DNA from: Herpetosiphon llansteffanensis
Lineage (GTDB): Bacteria; Chloroflexota; Chloroflexia; Chloroflexales; Herpetosiphonaceae
Assembly: GCF_003205875.1 (NCBI RefSeq)
Contig: NZ_PUBZ01000103.1
Span: 62,001 to 126,000 of the forward strand
Length of the DNA: 64,000 nucleotides
Direction: 5' to 3'
In this document: positions 34,735 to 43,557 of the stretch, one piece after another
How positions within the stretch are numbered: position 1 is the stretch's first letter
How the letters are laid out: each line of letters starts with the position of its first letter
Notes under the pieces: model-generated
Seen by the model: the letters and a program-made list of their open reading frames with translations, nothing else
Database searches by the model: none
Told to the model about the DNA's origin: nothing
Made by a program: the position numbers and the translations under genes

Positions 34735-34823
34735 ACGGGGAGTCTGTCCCAGGGCCGATATTTAAGGTTATCGTGCCCTAGCTACTATAGCTCCCCGTTT
34801 GAGAAAACAATCACGGCAGCCAT
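34735..34823 (-). promoter_or_regulatory. Structured leader with 12-codon ORF upstream of the small charged protein
   Basis: On the minus strand a 12-codon ORF (ATG 34823 to TAG 34785; MAAVIVFSNGEL) follows a strong GGAGGG. Its last codons form one arm of a two-part hairpin: outer arms 34791-34798 and 34735-34742 (8 bp), inner arms 34769-34779 and 34751-34760 (10 bp with one bulge, 8-nt loop). Translating the ORF would open the outer stem, as in attenuation leaders. The regulatory function is inferred. Confidence 0.4.
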
Positions 34824-34941
34824 ATATACCCTCCTTGGTTTCAAAATGTATCTGGTCGATAGTGTAAATAGCATACCAATTTTTTTGCTCCATCGCAAGA
34901 CTGAATTTTAACCAGATTGGTGGGAGATTTTTTCACCCGAT
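34824..34941. other. AT-rich gap upstream of the leader ORF
   Basis: This stretch between the leader and the dnaK terminator should hold the promoter for the leftward leader transcript. A T/A-rich run at 34870-34890 is visible, but no hexamer pair with standard spacing could be fixed. Confidence 0.3.
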
Positions 34942-34981
34942 CAACAAAAAACCACCCCTATGCTGTGCATAGAGGTGGTTT
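34942..34981 (-). terminator. Terminator of dnaK
   Basis: AAACCACCCCTATGC and GCATAGAGGTGGTTT form a nearly complete stem (one mismatch, 2-4 nt loop). On the minus strand it is followed by a T-rich run. It starts 19 bp after the dnaK stop. Confidence 0.88.
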
Positions 34982-34999
34982 GAGCGAAACAAGCGTGGT

Positions 35000-36886
35000 C
35001 TATTGTTCGACGGTAAATTCACCATCAACAACACCATCATCAGCTGGTTTGGCGTTAGCAGTTGCGCCAGCAGCAGCAGCTTGGTCGCTGCTATACTGGG
35101 CTTCGCCAATGCTCATCAAGGTTTGTTGCAATGTAGCCATTGCTGCTTGAATACCTGCATCGTCGTCTTCGGCAATTTTCGTGCGCAATTCGGCAATTTG
35201 AGCTTCTGCTTGGCTCTTGACGCTTGGGTCAACGTTATCGCCTACGTCGCTGAGCGTTTTTTCAGCTTGATAGGCAATGTTATCAGCTTGGTTTTTCAGC
35301 TCAATCTTGGCCCGACGGGCTTGGTCGGCTGAAGCATTCGATTCAGCGTCGCGCACCATCTTTTGCACATCGTCCTTGCTCAGGTTGGTGCTGGCCGTAA
35401 TCGTGATCTTTTGCTCTTTGTTGGTGGCTTTATCCTTCGCCGAAACGTTGATAATGCCGTTTGCATCGATGTCAAAGGTCACTTCGATTTGTGGCACACC
35501 CCGTGGCGCAGCCGTAATGCCTTGCAATTGGAAGCGCGCCAAGGTCATGTTGTCGCCAGCCATCTCGCGCTCGCCCTGCAAGACGTGAATATCAACTGCG
35601 GTTTGGCCATCAGCCGCCGTGCTGAACACTTCCGACTTGCGAGTTGGGATGGTGGTGTTGCGATCAATCAACTTGGTCATAATGCCACCAAGGGTTTCAA
35701 CACCCAATGACAATGGCGTAACGTCGAGCAAGAGCACGTCTTTGACTTCGCCGCCAAGCACACCAGCTTGAATTGCAGCGCCGATGGCAACCACTTCATC
35801 AGGGTTCACGCCCTTGTGTGGGTCTTTGCCGGTCAGCTTGCGTACCAATTCTTGGACAACTGGCATCCGGGTTGAACCACCGACCAACACGACTTCATCG
35901 ATTTGGGTTGCTTTCAAGCCAGCATCTTTGAGTGCTTGGGTGAAAGGCCCTTTGAGCCGTTCAGTCAAATCGGCAGTCAATTGCTCGAACTTCGAGCGGG
36001 TCAGGTTGGTGACCAAGTGTTTTGGACCGCTAGCATCTGCCGTGATAAATGGCAAGTTGATTTCGGTTTCCATGGTCGTCGAAAGTTCCATCTTGGCTTT
36101 TTCTGCAGCTTCTTTCAAACGTTGCAACGCTTGTTTATCGCTGGTCAAATCAATGCCTTGATCTTTTTTGTACTCGTCGATCAACCATTTTACAATCCGA
36201 TGGTCATAGTCATCGCCACCAAGGTGCGTATCGCCGTTGGTTGCCTTGACCTGAATCACGCCATCGCCCACTTCGAGCACTGAAACGTCGAAGGTACCAC
36301 CACCAAGGTCGAATACGAGAATCGTTTCGTCGTTCTTTTTATCCAAGCCGTAGGCCAAAGCAGCAGCAGTTGGCTCGTTGATAATCCGCAGCACTTCCAA
36401 GCCAGCGATTTGGCCAGCATCTTTGGTTGCTTGGCGTTGCGCGTCGTTGAAATAGGCTGGAACCGTAATCACAGCTTGGCGAACTGGCTCGCCTAAATAT
36501 TGTTCAGCATCGTTCTTGAGCTTTTGCAAGGTCATGGCCGAAATTTCTTGTGGTGTGTAATCCTTGCCAGTGCGAGGAACACGCACCCGAGCATCGCCAC
36601 GAGGGCCATTGACAATTTCGTATGGAACGGTGCCGCGTTCTTGGTTTGCTTTATCAAACTCCAAGCCCATAAAGCGCTTGATTGAGAAAATTGTATTTTC
36701 GGGGTTGACGGTTGCTTGCCGCTTGGCAGTTTGCCCAACCAATCGTTCGCCGTTTTTCGAGAAGGCCACAACTGATGGTGTGGTGCGACCACCTTCAACG
36801 TTTGCAATAACCGCTGGATCGCCACCTTCCATAACAGCGACTACCGAGTTGGTTGTCCCCAAGTCGATCCCTACAATCTTTGCCAT
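35000..36886 (-). CDS. dnaK: Chaperone DnaK (Hsp70)
   Basis: Cytosolic Hsp70, 628 aa. The nucleotide-binding domain has the diagnostic [54 protein letters not shown] and [14 protein letters not shown]. The substrate-binding domain includes [14 protein letters not shown], and the tail ends [12 protein letters not shown], a variant of the usual EEVID..F. GGAGG precedes the ATG. No grpE or dnaJ is adjacent, and no CIRCE element was found upstream. Confidence 0.97.
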   Translation of the reverse strand: MAKIVGIDLGTTNSVVAVMEGGDPAVIANVEGGRTTPSVVAFSKNGERLVGQTAKRQATVNPENTIFSIKRFMGLEFDKANQERGTVPYEIVNGPRGDARVRVPRTGKDYTPQEISAMTLQKLKNDAEQYLGEPVRQAVITVPAYFNDAQRQATKDAGQIAGLEVLRIINEPTAAALAYGLDKKNDETILVFDLGGGTFDVSVLEVGDGVIQVKATNGDTHLGGDDYDHRIVKWLIDEYKKDQGIDLTSDKQALQRLKEAAEKAKMELSTTMETEINLPFITADASGPKHLVTNLTRSKFEQLTADLTERLKGPFTQALKDAGLKATQIDEVVLVGGSTRMPVVQELVRKLTGKDPHKGVNPDEVVAIGAAIQAGVLGGEVKDVLLLDVTPLSLGVETLGGIMTKLIDRNTTIPTRKSEVFSTAADGQTAVDIHVLQGEREMAGDNMTLARFQLQGITAAPRGVPQIEVTFDIDANGIINVSAKDKATNKEQKITITASTNLSKDDVQKMVRDAESNASADQARRAKIELKNQADNIAYQAEKTLSDVGDNVDPSVKSQAEAQIAELRTKIAEDDDAGIQAAMATLQQTLMSIGEAQYSSDQAAAAGATANAKPADDGVVDGEFTVEQ

Positions 36887-36982
36887 AGCGGTTAATCCTC
36901 CAAAAAAATGGTTTATTGATATGTCTTAATCTGTTGCGTATCTATTGGAACAGGGCTGCATCGCTGCCCGACCTGTGTATGG

Positions 36983-37009
36983 AGTATAGCCGATCATCCA
37001 CTAGAACAA
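36983..37009 (-). promoter_or_regulatory. Possible dnaK promoter
   Basis: On the minus strand TATACT (36988-36983) is preceded by TTGTTC (37009-37004) with a 15-bp spacer, about 97 bp before the dnaK ATG. The spacing is short, so only the -10 is reasonably convincing. Confidence 0.35.
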
Positions 37010-37041
37010 TATAGATGGAATGTTAGTTTTGTGTAAGAGAA

Positions 37042-37510
37042 AGAACATAGAGCAGAGAACATAGAACATAGGGAAAGGCAGAAGGCAAAAGGCAGAAAGC
37101 AGAATTCAGAAGTCAAAAGGCAGAAATTTAACGCAGCGGCGCAGAGCAACGATGGCTATGGGCTAGAGGCTTTGGGCTAGTAAGAACAGAATCACAACAA
37201 TCTGTGTAATCTGTGGCGAAAAAAATCGTTCTTCGTGGAATTCGGGCAATTCGTGGCTAAATCGTTAAACTTCTATGTTCTATGTGTAATGGTTCATTCG
37301 ATTGGCAATCGCATTCCCTCACCCCCCAGCCCCCTCTCCCACTGAACGCGGGCGAGGGGGAGCCGACCGTTTTGGATCACGCATCGCGACATAACCGCAC
37401 GATTAAGCCCCTCGCCCGCGCACGGGAGAGGGGTTGGGGTGAGGGGATCAAACCGTAGTTAACCTGATGAACCAGTACATCTATGTTCTATGCTCTTTGC
37501 TCTATGTTCT
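37042..37510. repeat. 469-bp non-coding segment with 30-bp terminal inverted repeats
   Basis: Left end 37042-37071 (AGAACATAGAGCAGAGAACA onward) and right end 37481-37510 are inverted copies matching at 28 of 30 bases. Between them lie dispersed repeat words (GGCAGAAA runs, TTTAACGCAGCGGCGCAGAG, TTCGTGGAATTCGGGCAATT) and palindromic element copy D. No transposase or gene is present. The structure resembles a non-autonomous element or fold-back repeat. Confidence 0.65.
37316..37446. repeat. Palindromic CCCTCACC...GGTGAGGG element, copy D (131 bp)
   Basis: Same ends and inner arms as copies A and C, very close in sequence to copy A. It is nested inside the 37042-37510 inverted-repeat segment. 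Confidence 0.88.
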
Positions 37511-37529
37511 TCGTGGATCAAAATGGGGA

Positions 37530-38696
37530 TCAGTTGCCTGATCCCATTAATTGTTCAAGATACGGCGTAACACCCCAAAATTGCTTCAGCGCTTCGTATT
37601 CGGCCACAGCTTTGGGGTCGGGCTTGGTGCTACGGGTGGCTCGAATCATTAAATTCTTGCCAGTATGCTCTGCATCAACAAACTCGATAATTTCGCTGCG
37701 ATAGCCATTAATCCGCAGAATTTGCGCTCGCAAACTGTCGGTCACCAAATCGGCGGTGCGCTGGCGAATGCTGCCATGGCGCAACATTGGGTTGAGCACA
37801 TTGGCCTGAATCTGATGAGTCAGATGTTTATGGCAACATGGCACGCTCAAAATTGCTTGCGCTTGGCTACGCAAGGCTAAGGCCAAAGCATCGTCGGTGG
37901 CGGTGTCGCAGGCGTGCAACGAAAAAACCACATCTGGCTGCTGCGCTGGTTGCCAATCGGCCAATGGCGTTGCAATAAACTCCATGCCCGTGTAGCCCAA
38001 TTCTTCAGCTTGAGCACGACATTTATCAATTAAATACTCGTTGGAATCGACCCCAATGACCACCGCCGCCAAGCCCTTGATATTGACCAAATAATGATAA
38101 GCAGCAAAGGTCAAATAGGCCGAGCCACAGCCAGCATCAAGAATCCGCAATGGTTGATCAGCCTGCGGCTCCAGCTCCAGCTCATCAAACACGCGCAAAA
38201 ATTCGTTGATTTGGGTGTATTTTTTGCTCATGCTGGCGCGAATGATCCCATCGTTGGTCATAATGCCCGTTTTTTGCAAATAGGCATCTGGGCGATCGCT
38301 GGGCAAGGGCAGAGCTTTTACGTGATTATGGCGCAAATCTGGCGCGGCAGCTTGATTGCGGGCGCGACTCAGAATGACTTTGCCTTTTTTGCTGCGCTGC
38401 ACTTGAATCCGCTCGCTGGTGGTTTCTAGCGTAATGTTGCTCAGCGGAATGTCGATAATCTCGCCAAGCGCGGCGCTGGCTTGCTCAAGCACATAATTTT
38501 TGGTGATATTTTGGCGCTGATCAAAATAGGCTGCTTGCCATGCCCGCCCATTTTTTAGTTGCACAGGCCGCACCACCACGCGCTGCCAACGCATATCGGC
38601 TGCCCGCGCCGCGCCACTCATGGTCAGGCGCACAAAATCGTCAGTTAATGCCAACGCAATCAATTGATCGCGGTAATTTTCTGCTGTTAGTTGCAT
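37530..38696 (-). CDS. SAM-dependent methyltransferase, METTL25/Methyltransf_32-like
   Basis: A 388-aa cytoplasmic methyltransferase. The AdoMet-binding motif is LRILDAGCGSAYLTFAAYHY (about 185-204), followed by IGVDSNEYLIDKC. The family-typical motifs VFSLHACDTATDDAL and LSVPCCHKHL match the METTL25/RRNAD type. A non-catalytic N-terminal region of about 150 residues may bind substrate. It starts 3 bp after the stop of the fructosamine kinase gene and is last in that operon. The substrate is unknown. Confidence 0.85.
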   Translation of the reverse strand: MQLTAENYRDQLIALALTDDFVRLTMSGAARAADMRWQRVVVRPVQLKNGRAWQAAYFDQRQNITKNYVLEQASAALGEIIDIPLSNITLETTSERIQVQRSKKGKVILSRARNQAAAPDLRHNHVKALPLPSDRPDAYLQKTGIMTNDGIIRASMSKKYTQINEFLRVFDELELEPQADQPLRILDAGCGSAYLTFAAYHYLVNIKGLAAVVIGVDSNEYLIDKCRAQAEELGYTGMEFIATPLADWQPAQQPDVVFSLHACDTATDDALALALRSQAQAILSVPCCHKHLTHQIQANVLNPMLRHGSIRQRTADLVTDSLRAQILRINGYRSEIIEFVDAEHTGKNLMIRATRSTKPDPKAVAEYEALKQFWGVTPYLEQLMGSGN

Positions 38697-38699
38697 AGG

Positions 38700-39548
38700 T
38701 TAACCATTGTAATAGTTTAAAATCTGATCAATTTGGCGGCCATAATGCTCGCCAAACAGGGTTAAATGCACCAATAACCAATACAGTTGATAGAGCTGCT
38801 GGCGCTCGTGATAGTCGTTTGGTAGCGGCCACGTAGTCTGATAAGCTGGCAAAAATTCGCTGCCAAAGCCACCAAACAAGCTAGCAAAGGCAATGTCGGT
38901 TTCGCGGTCGCTATAACTAACCGCTGGATCGATTAAGCCTGGCTGGCCTGTATTGGTCGTAATTACGTTGCCAGCCCACAAATCGCCATGGACAAGGCTT
39001 GGCAACGGCTGATGCGCCAACAAGCGATCAAGCTGATCGGCCAAGCGCTGGCATTGCTGCTGGCGTTGTTTGGGCATGCGGCCTGCTTGAGCTGCTAATT
39101 CAACCTGTGGCCAAAAGCGCTGGTCGCGCCAAAATTCGGCCCAGTTGGCGCTTGGTTGATTGGGCTGGGCCAAGGCTCCAATAAAATTGGCCCGTGAGTA
39201 GCCAAAACTTTGGCCAAGCTTACGATGCAATTGGGCTAAGCCAGCGCCAAGATTACCAGCCTGATAACGACCTTGAGCTTCAAACCATTCAAGCACCAAC
39301 CACGTTTGGCTCACGCCCAAAACCGCTGGCACAGCCAAGGTATGGGTCGCCGCCAAACTAGCCAATCCATCGGCCTCGGCCACAAAAAAATCCTTGGCTG
39401 GCTGCTCGCGCCATTTGAGCAAGGCCGTTTGCTGGCCAATTTGAATCTGCACAGCATGGTTAATATCGCCGCCAGAGATTGGCTTGATTGGCCGAATATT
39501 GGCGGCGAAATGTTGCTCAAGGCTGTGTTGGATGCTGGCGGGGAGCAT
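38700..39548 (-). CDS. Fructosamine kinase-family protein
   Basis: A 282-aa APH-fold kinase of the fructosamine/ketosamine-3-kinase family, which phosphorylates sugar-modified amines so that they can be deglycated. Motifs: PISGGDINHAVQI near the start, LLKWRE (ATP Lys), LVHGDLWAGNVI (catalytic Asp) and LIDPAVSYSDRETDIAF (metal Asp). ATG 39548 shares its A with the upstream TAA (TAATG), so re-initiation is likely. An upstream start at 39578 would overlap more. Confidence 0.9.
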   Translation of the reverse strand: MLPASIQHSLEQHFAANIRPIKPISGGDINHAVQIQIGQQTALLKWREQPAKDFFVAEADGLASLAATHTLAVPAVLGVSQTWLVLEWFEAQGRYQAGNLGAGLAQLHRKLGQSFGYSRANFIGALAQPNQPSANWAEFWRDQRFWPQVELAAQAGRMPKQRQQQCQRLADQLDRLLAHQPLPSLVHGDLWAGNVITTNTGQPGLIDPAVSYSDRETDIAFASLFGGFGSEFLPAYQTTWPLPNDYHERQQLYQLYWLLVHLTLFGEHYGRQIDQILNYYNG

Positions 39549-40084
39549 TAGCTGGCAGCTTGACGTTTTTTGCGCCAAATTTTATAGCCAATAAAAACCA
39601 CTGCCAAAGCAACCAAGGTTGCTGGCACGGCAATCACTGCGGCCTCGCCAATCGCCTTGAATACCGAATCAACTTGGACTTTGCTGGTAAACACCATCTC
39701 GCCTTCTGGCGCACCTAATATCAAGCGCAAGTTCCATTGATCGCTGATCGTAAAACGCAAGCGTTCGCTGGTGTAGCGGCCAGCGTTACGATCTTGATTT
39801 TCCGGCACCATGATAAACAATTCTTCGCGGCCAATGCTTTCGGGCGCTGCATACAGCTGCACCAAATTGAGCGGCGAAGGCTGGCCCGAAGTGGCATCGG
39901 TAATCACCACCCGCAAGAGGGCATCGCCAACAGCTGGTGGATTGGGGGCAAGCGTGGCAACAACGTGATACGCGCCGCGCACTTCGTCGATTAACACTTG
40001 CTCGGTTGGATTATCCGCGAAAGCGCGGTTGGGCAGGAGCACCAGCAACGCTAGTGCCACAATCATAAAACGTAGAATGCGCAT
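39548..40084 (-). CDS. Exported YtkA-like domain protein with C-terminal membrane anchor
   Basis: A 178-aa protein: signal peptide (MRILRFMIVALALLVLLPNRAFA), one immunoglobulin-like beta domain (about 25-140; DALLRVVITDATSGQPSPLN resembles YtkA-type domains found near copper-handling proteins), then a membrane helix (AAVIAVPATLVALAVVFIGY) and a basic cytoplasmic end. It is the first gene of the three-gene operon with the fructosamine kinase and methyltransferase, with a 1-base overlap. Its role is unknown. Confidence 0.8.
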   Translation of the reverse strand: MRILRFMIVALALLVLLPNRAFADNPTEQVLIDEVRGAYHVVATLAPNPPAVGDALLRVVITDATSGQPSPLNLVQLYAAPESIGREELFIMVPENQDRNAGRYTSERLRFTISDQWNLRLILGAPEGEMVFTSKVQVDSVFKAIGEAAVIAVPATLVALAVVFIGYKIWRKKRQAAS

Positions 40085-40177
40085 ACTTCCCTATGGTACA
40101 ATGCTTCAGCCTGCGCCATTGGCGGCGCATTGCGTGTAGTATATCGCGATTTTAACCAAACCTGTCGTGGGGATGTC

Positions 40178-40816
40178 ATGTTTTTAATTGTTGGGCTGGG
40201 CAATCCAGGCGAAAAATATCTGAATAATCGGCATAACGTGGGCTTTCAATGTGTGGCTGAATTTGCCCGCCGCCATGGCTTGAGCTTCGATGGCAAGCGC
40301 GCCGATGCCCGCATCGCCGAGGGCAATATTAATGGCCAGCGCGTTGCTTTGGCTCGCCCGCAAACCTTTATGAATGATAGCGGCAAATCGGTCGTAGGCT
40401 TGGTTAATTGGTACAAAATCGATCCAGCCAGCGAATTATTGATTATTTATGATGATTTGGATTTGCCGTTTGGCACAATTAAGCTGCGCAATCAAGGCAG
40501 CTCTGGTGGCCAGCGCGGCATGAATTCGATTATACAATTGCTCGGAACTCAAAAATTTGCCCGCTTGCGCTTTGGGATTGGCCGCCCGCCAGAAGGCTGG
40601 GAAGTGATCAATTTTGTGCTAGGCAATTGGAATGCTGCCGAACGCGAAACCTTGCCAAATTTATATGATCGCGCGGTTGAAGCCTGCGAAATATGTATTC
40701 GTGATGGCATCACCAAAGCTATGAATGCGGTCAACGGCGAAGCACCCAAGCAAAAGAAGGAAACGAAGGCGAAAGAATCGCAGGATAAGGAGCCAGCCAA
40801 TGAGCAACCACGTTGA
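40178..40816 (+). CDS. pth: Peptidyl-tRNA hydrolase
   Basis: Releases peptides from peptidyl-tRNA that drops off the ribosome; 212 aa. MFLIVGLGNPGEKYLNNRHN (with the catalytic His in RHNVGF), ARPQTFMNDSGKSV, IIYDDLDLPFGTIKLR and GSSGGQRGMNSIIQ are all family motifs. ATG 40178 after GGGGATGTC is chosen; the upstream extension to 40130 is not homologous. A Lys/Glu-rich tail of about 25 residues extends beyond the usual end, and the gene overlaps the YjbR gene by 17 bp. Confidence 0.95.
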   Translation: MFLIVGLGNPGEKYLNNRHNVGFQCVAEFARRHGLSFDGKRADARIAEGNINGQRVALARPQTFMNDSGKSVVGLVNWYKIDPASELLIIYDDLDLPFGTIKLRNQGSSGGQRGMNSIIQLLGTQKFARLRFGIGRPPEGWEVINFVLGNWNAAERETLPNLYDRAVEACEICIRDGITKAMNAVNGEAPKQKKETKAKESQDKEPANEQPR

Positions 40817-41156
40817 TTATGAGCAAGCCCGCAGCTATTGCCAAAGCCTTGATGATGTGGTCGAAGATCATCCGTTTGGGCCTGAGCCATTGGTGTTTAA
40901 AATTGGCGATGAGCGCGGCAAAATCTTTGCCTTGTTGACGCAAGGCGAATCAGCCAACATTAGCCTAAAATGTGATCCTGATCGGGCTGAAATGTTGCGC
41001 GAGCAATATCCGGCGATTACTGCTGGCTACCATTTAAACAAGCGTCATTGGAACACGATTGTGCTTGATGGCAGCGTGCCCGACGAAGAATGTTTGGCCT
41101 TGATTAGCCATTCATATGATTTAGTGCGGCCAAAACGGCGTAAAGCCAAAGCCTAG
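40800..41156 (+). CDS. MmcQ/YjbR-family DNA-binding-like protein
   Basis: A 118-aa protein of the YjbR (CyaY-like fold) family: LDDVVEDHPFGPEPLVFKIG, then KIFALL, ISLKCDPDRAEMLRE, and GYHLNKRHWNTIVLDG near the end, as expected. ATG 40800 has AAGGAG 7 nt upstream, lying inside pth. DNA binding has been suggested for the family but its role is undefined. It is translationally linked with pth and followed by the GNAT-like gene. Confidence 0.88.
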   Translation: MSNHVDYEQARSYCQSLDDVVEDHPFGPEPLVFKIGDERGKIFALLTQGESANISLKCDPDRAEMLREQYPAITAGYHLNKRHWNTIVLDGSVPDEECLALISHSYDLVRPKRRKAKA

Positions 41157-41172
41157 GTTTTGAGGTTAATCA

Positions 41173-42315
41173 ATGGTGCCGTTGCAGATTGTAGCCGTGC
41201 GCAATGCCAAACAGCGGCAGCAGTTTATTCGTTTTCCGTGGAAGGTCTATCGTGGCGCGAACCCCGACCCGTTGTGGGTTCCGCCGTTGTTGCTCGAACG
41301 CGAGCGCTTTTTCAACCCCAAGCATGGCGGCTTCTTTGCCCATGGCGATGTGCAATTGTTTCTCGCCCAACGCGGCGCTGAAATCGTGGGCACAATCTCG
41401 GCCCACATTAATTTTCTGCATAATCGCACCCACAACGAACAGATTGGCTTCTTTGGTTTTTTCGAGGTCTTGGACGACCATGAAGCTGCCACCACATTGC
41501 TACAAACTGCCTGCGATTGGGTGCGCGATCGAGGCTACAAGGCAATTCGTGGCCCCATGAATTTTTCAATTAATGATGAATGCGGCTTGCTAATCGAGGG
41601 CTTTGAGCTAGCGCCCGTGATGATGATGACCTACAATCCACCACGTTATGTTGCGTATGTTGAACAAGCGGGCTTTGGCAAGGCAATTGATTTGTATGCG
41701 TGGGTCGTTGATCAACGCAGCTACGCCGAAAAAGGCCGTGGCGTGAAAATCGAGCGGGTGGCAGCCTTGGCCCAAGCCCAAACTGGCTTGAGCTTTCGCA
41801 AGCTCAATATGCGGCGCTTTGCAGAAGAGGTTGAGGCTGGTTGGCATGTCTACAATCAAGCTTGGGCCAACAATTGGGGCGCAATTCATATGACGCTGGC
41901 CGAATTTCGCCATTTGGCCTATAGTTTCAAGCCCTTTCTCGACCCCGAAGTGATGATTGTGGCCGAAGATCAGGGGCGGATGGTTGGGTTACTCATCGCA
42001 GTGCCCGATATAAATATTCCCTTGCGCTACAGCGATGGGCGTTTATTGCCCTTTGGCTGGCTCACAATGCTGCGGCACAAGCGCGAAATCAATCAAATGC
42101 GGGTGTTGATTATGGGTGTGTTGCCCGAATATCGGCGGCGCGGGATTGATGCAGTATTCTATCGCGAGGTGCGCAATGCTGGCATCAAGCGTGGCTATCA
42201 TACCGCCGAAATGTCGTGGATTCTCGAAAACAACGATGTGATGAACAACACGATTGCTGGGCTTGGCGGGCGGCGCTACAAAACCTACCGAATTTACGAG
42301 AAAAAGCTTGTTTAA
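41173..42315 (+). CDS. GNAT-like N-acetyltransferase-domain protein
   Basis: A 380-aa protein with a split GNAT-like fold: the N-terminal half opens VYRGANPDPLWVPPLLLERE and carries GTISAHINFLHNR, GFFGFFEVLDD and IRGPMNFSINDECGLLIEGF; the C-terminal half contains IMGVLPEYRRRGIDAVFYRE, an acetyl-CoA-binding R-x-x-G-x-like motif. This type is widespread as a conserved hypothetical, and the substrate is unknown. GAGGTTAATC precedes the ATG. Its last 59 bp plus 3' flank are duplicated 239 bp downstream. Confidence 0.85.
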   Translation: MVPLQIVAVRNAKQRQQFIRFPWKVYRGANPDPLWVPPLLLERERFFNPKHGGFFAHGDVQLFLAQRGAEIVGTISAHINFLHNRTHNEQIGFFGFFEVLDDHEAATTLLQTACDWVRDRGYKAIRGPMNFSINDECGLLIEGFELAPVMMMTYNPPRYVAYVEQAGFGKAIDLYAWVVDQRSYAEKGRGVKIERVAALAQAQTGLSFRKLNMRRFAEEVEAGWHVYNQAWANNWGAIHMTLAEFRHLAYSFKPFLDPEVMIVAEDQGRMVGLLIAVPDINIPLRYSDGRLLPFGWLTMLRHKREINQMRVLIMGVLPEYRRRGIDAVFYREVRNAGIKRGYHTAEMSWILENNDVMNNTIAGLGGRRYKTYRIYEKKLV

Positions 42316-42321
42316 ATTGGT

Positions 42322-42348
42322 CGAGAGCAACCGTAATAGTTGCTCTCG
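42322..42348 (+). terminator. Hairpin after the GNAT-like gene
   Basis: CGAGAGCAAC (42322-42331) and GTTGCTCTCG (42339-42348) form a perfect 10-bp stem with a 7-nt loop, 7 bp after the stop. There is no good T-tract. An identical hairpin is in the duplicated copy at 42561-42587. Confidence 0.65.
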
Positions 42349-42382
42349 TATTGCAAGGCAAGACTAGGAGTTAGGTCAAAGT

Positions 42383-42478
42383 CCCCTCACCCCAACCCCT
42401 CTCCCACATTGCGGGCGAGGGGCTTTTCGTTTGGTGGTTTTGGCGTAATTTGTAGTCAATCCATGGGTGCTACCCCTC
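42383..42478. repeat. Truncated palindromic CCCTCACC element, copy E
   Basis: CCCCTCACCCCAACCCCTCT and GCGGGCGAGGGGCTTTT are the left part of the element. The right part is degraded, leaving only a CCCCTCTCCACATCC remnant. It lies between the two copies of the duplicated GNAT-gene tail. Confidence 0.6.
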
Positions 42479-42495
42479 TCCACATCCAGTAGGAA

Positions 42496-42605
42496 CTGGG
42501 CTTGGTGGGCGACGCTACAAAACCTACCGCATTTACGAGAAAAAGCTTGCTTAAATTGGTCGAGAGCAACCGTAATAGTTGCTCTCGTATTGCAAGGCAA
42601 GACTA
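42496..42605 (+). pseudogene. Duplicated 3' end of the GNAT-like gene with its hairpin
   Basis: These 110 bp match 42257-42366 at 106 positions. In the coding part three of the four changes are synonymous (Gly, Arg, Arg codons) and one gives Val to Ala; the reading GLGGRRYKTYRIYEKKLA and stop are kept. This is what remains of a second, formerly functional gene copy or of a recombination through a paralog. The hairpin 42561-42587 now may serve as terminator for the convergent SRPBCC gene. Confidence 0.75.
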
Positions 42606-42645
42606 TGATTTAGCCGTTGCTCTTAACGCCTAGAAGCGTCGCGTC

Positions 42646-43557
42646 CTACCAGGTTGCTGGCGGATCGCTGGCTGGAAAACTGGTATCAACTGCTTTATCT
42701 TCGTTCTCCAACGATTCTTCTTTATTGGTTTTGGCTTCGACCTTCAGTTGCTCGGTGTATTGTGGGTCGTTGCTGGCTGGCTTTTCGCCAACGACATTCG
42801 ACTTCACCGCCGTGCGTTCTTCTTCGTCTTCAATGACCTTGCGGAAGCGTTCGAGATCTTCGGCAACCGCTTTTTGCGGATCGTTGCCAAATAATTTAGC
42901 AATTGCTTCGCCAACTGCCCCAGCTGGTGGTTGATAATCGAGCTTAACCCGAACTTCGGTTTGCTCATCGCCCAATGAGGTAAATTCTACGCGGCCTTGG
43001 TTGGGCAAGGTCGAATTGGGCAACGAACGCCAAGCGATATATTCGTTGAGCTTTGCATCGGCAATTTCAGCATCCCACGAAATGCTCAGGCCCAACGGCG
43101 CTTTGGCTTCCCAATGGCTGGTGCCATTTTGAAACATCTTAACGCTATTGAGATAGTGCATAAATTTGGGCAGGTTTTCGAAGTTGCCCCAGAAGCGGAA
43201 AACCTCGGAGACTGGCTGTTCAACCGTGACCGTATGTTCAACGCTAATCGCTTTGGCTTGATCAACGCCTGCTTGATCAGAATTGGTGTGATTTGTCGGA
43301 ATCGGAATCCGTGGGGTTGTTGGGGCAGCAGGCTTGCTCCACGTCGATTCGGCTGCTTGGCCAGCAGTATTAATATTGAGGGCGCTATAAGCTGGGCAAT
43401 GGCCAGTCAAGCCGCGCCACAAGAGCGGTGCGCCGCCAGCAATTGCTGCCAAACTTACTGGCAGATGCCGCCGCATAATCCCAAACGCAACCAGTGCGCT
43501 GCCGCTTGCTACCGAAAGCAAGCGCTCAGTTTGATGCACATTTTTCTCAGTAGCCAT
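42646..43557 (-). CDS. Membrane-segment plus SRPBCC (cyclase/dehydrase-like) protein
   Basis: A 303-aa protein. Residues about 10-60 resemble the DUF2892/YgaP-type membrane region (RLLSVASGSALVAFGIMRRH, GAPLLWRGLTGHCPAY). Residues 105-245 are an SRPBCC ligand-binding domain (VEHTVTVEQPVSEVFRFWGN, FENLPKFMHYLNSVK). An acidic tail ends in SFPASDPPATW, a short motif seen at the end of many such proteins. ATG 43557 follows AAGGAG; the upstream extension to 43620 has no support. The ligand is unknown. Confidence 0.85.
   Translation of the reverse strand: MATEKNVHQTERLLSVASGSALVAFGIMRRHLPVSLAAIAGGAPLLWRGLTGHCPAYSALNINTAGQAAESTWSKPAAPTTPRIPIPTNHTNSDQAGVDQAKAISVEHTVTVEQPVSEVFRFWGNFENLPKFMHYLNSVKMFQNGTSHWEAKAPLGLSISWDAEIADAKLNEYIAWRSLPNSTLPNQGRVEFTSLGDEQTEVRVKLDYQPPAGAVGEAIAKLFGNDPQKAVAEDLERFRKVIEDEEERTAVKSNVVGEKPASNDPQYTEQLKVEAKTNKEESLENEDKAVDTSFPASDPPATW

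Noticed and set aside
36887-37041. CIRCE or other heat-shock operator before dnaK
   Set aside because: No TTAGCACTC-N9-GAGTGCTAA-like inverted repeat could be found in the upstream region.
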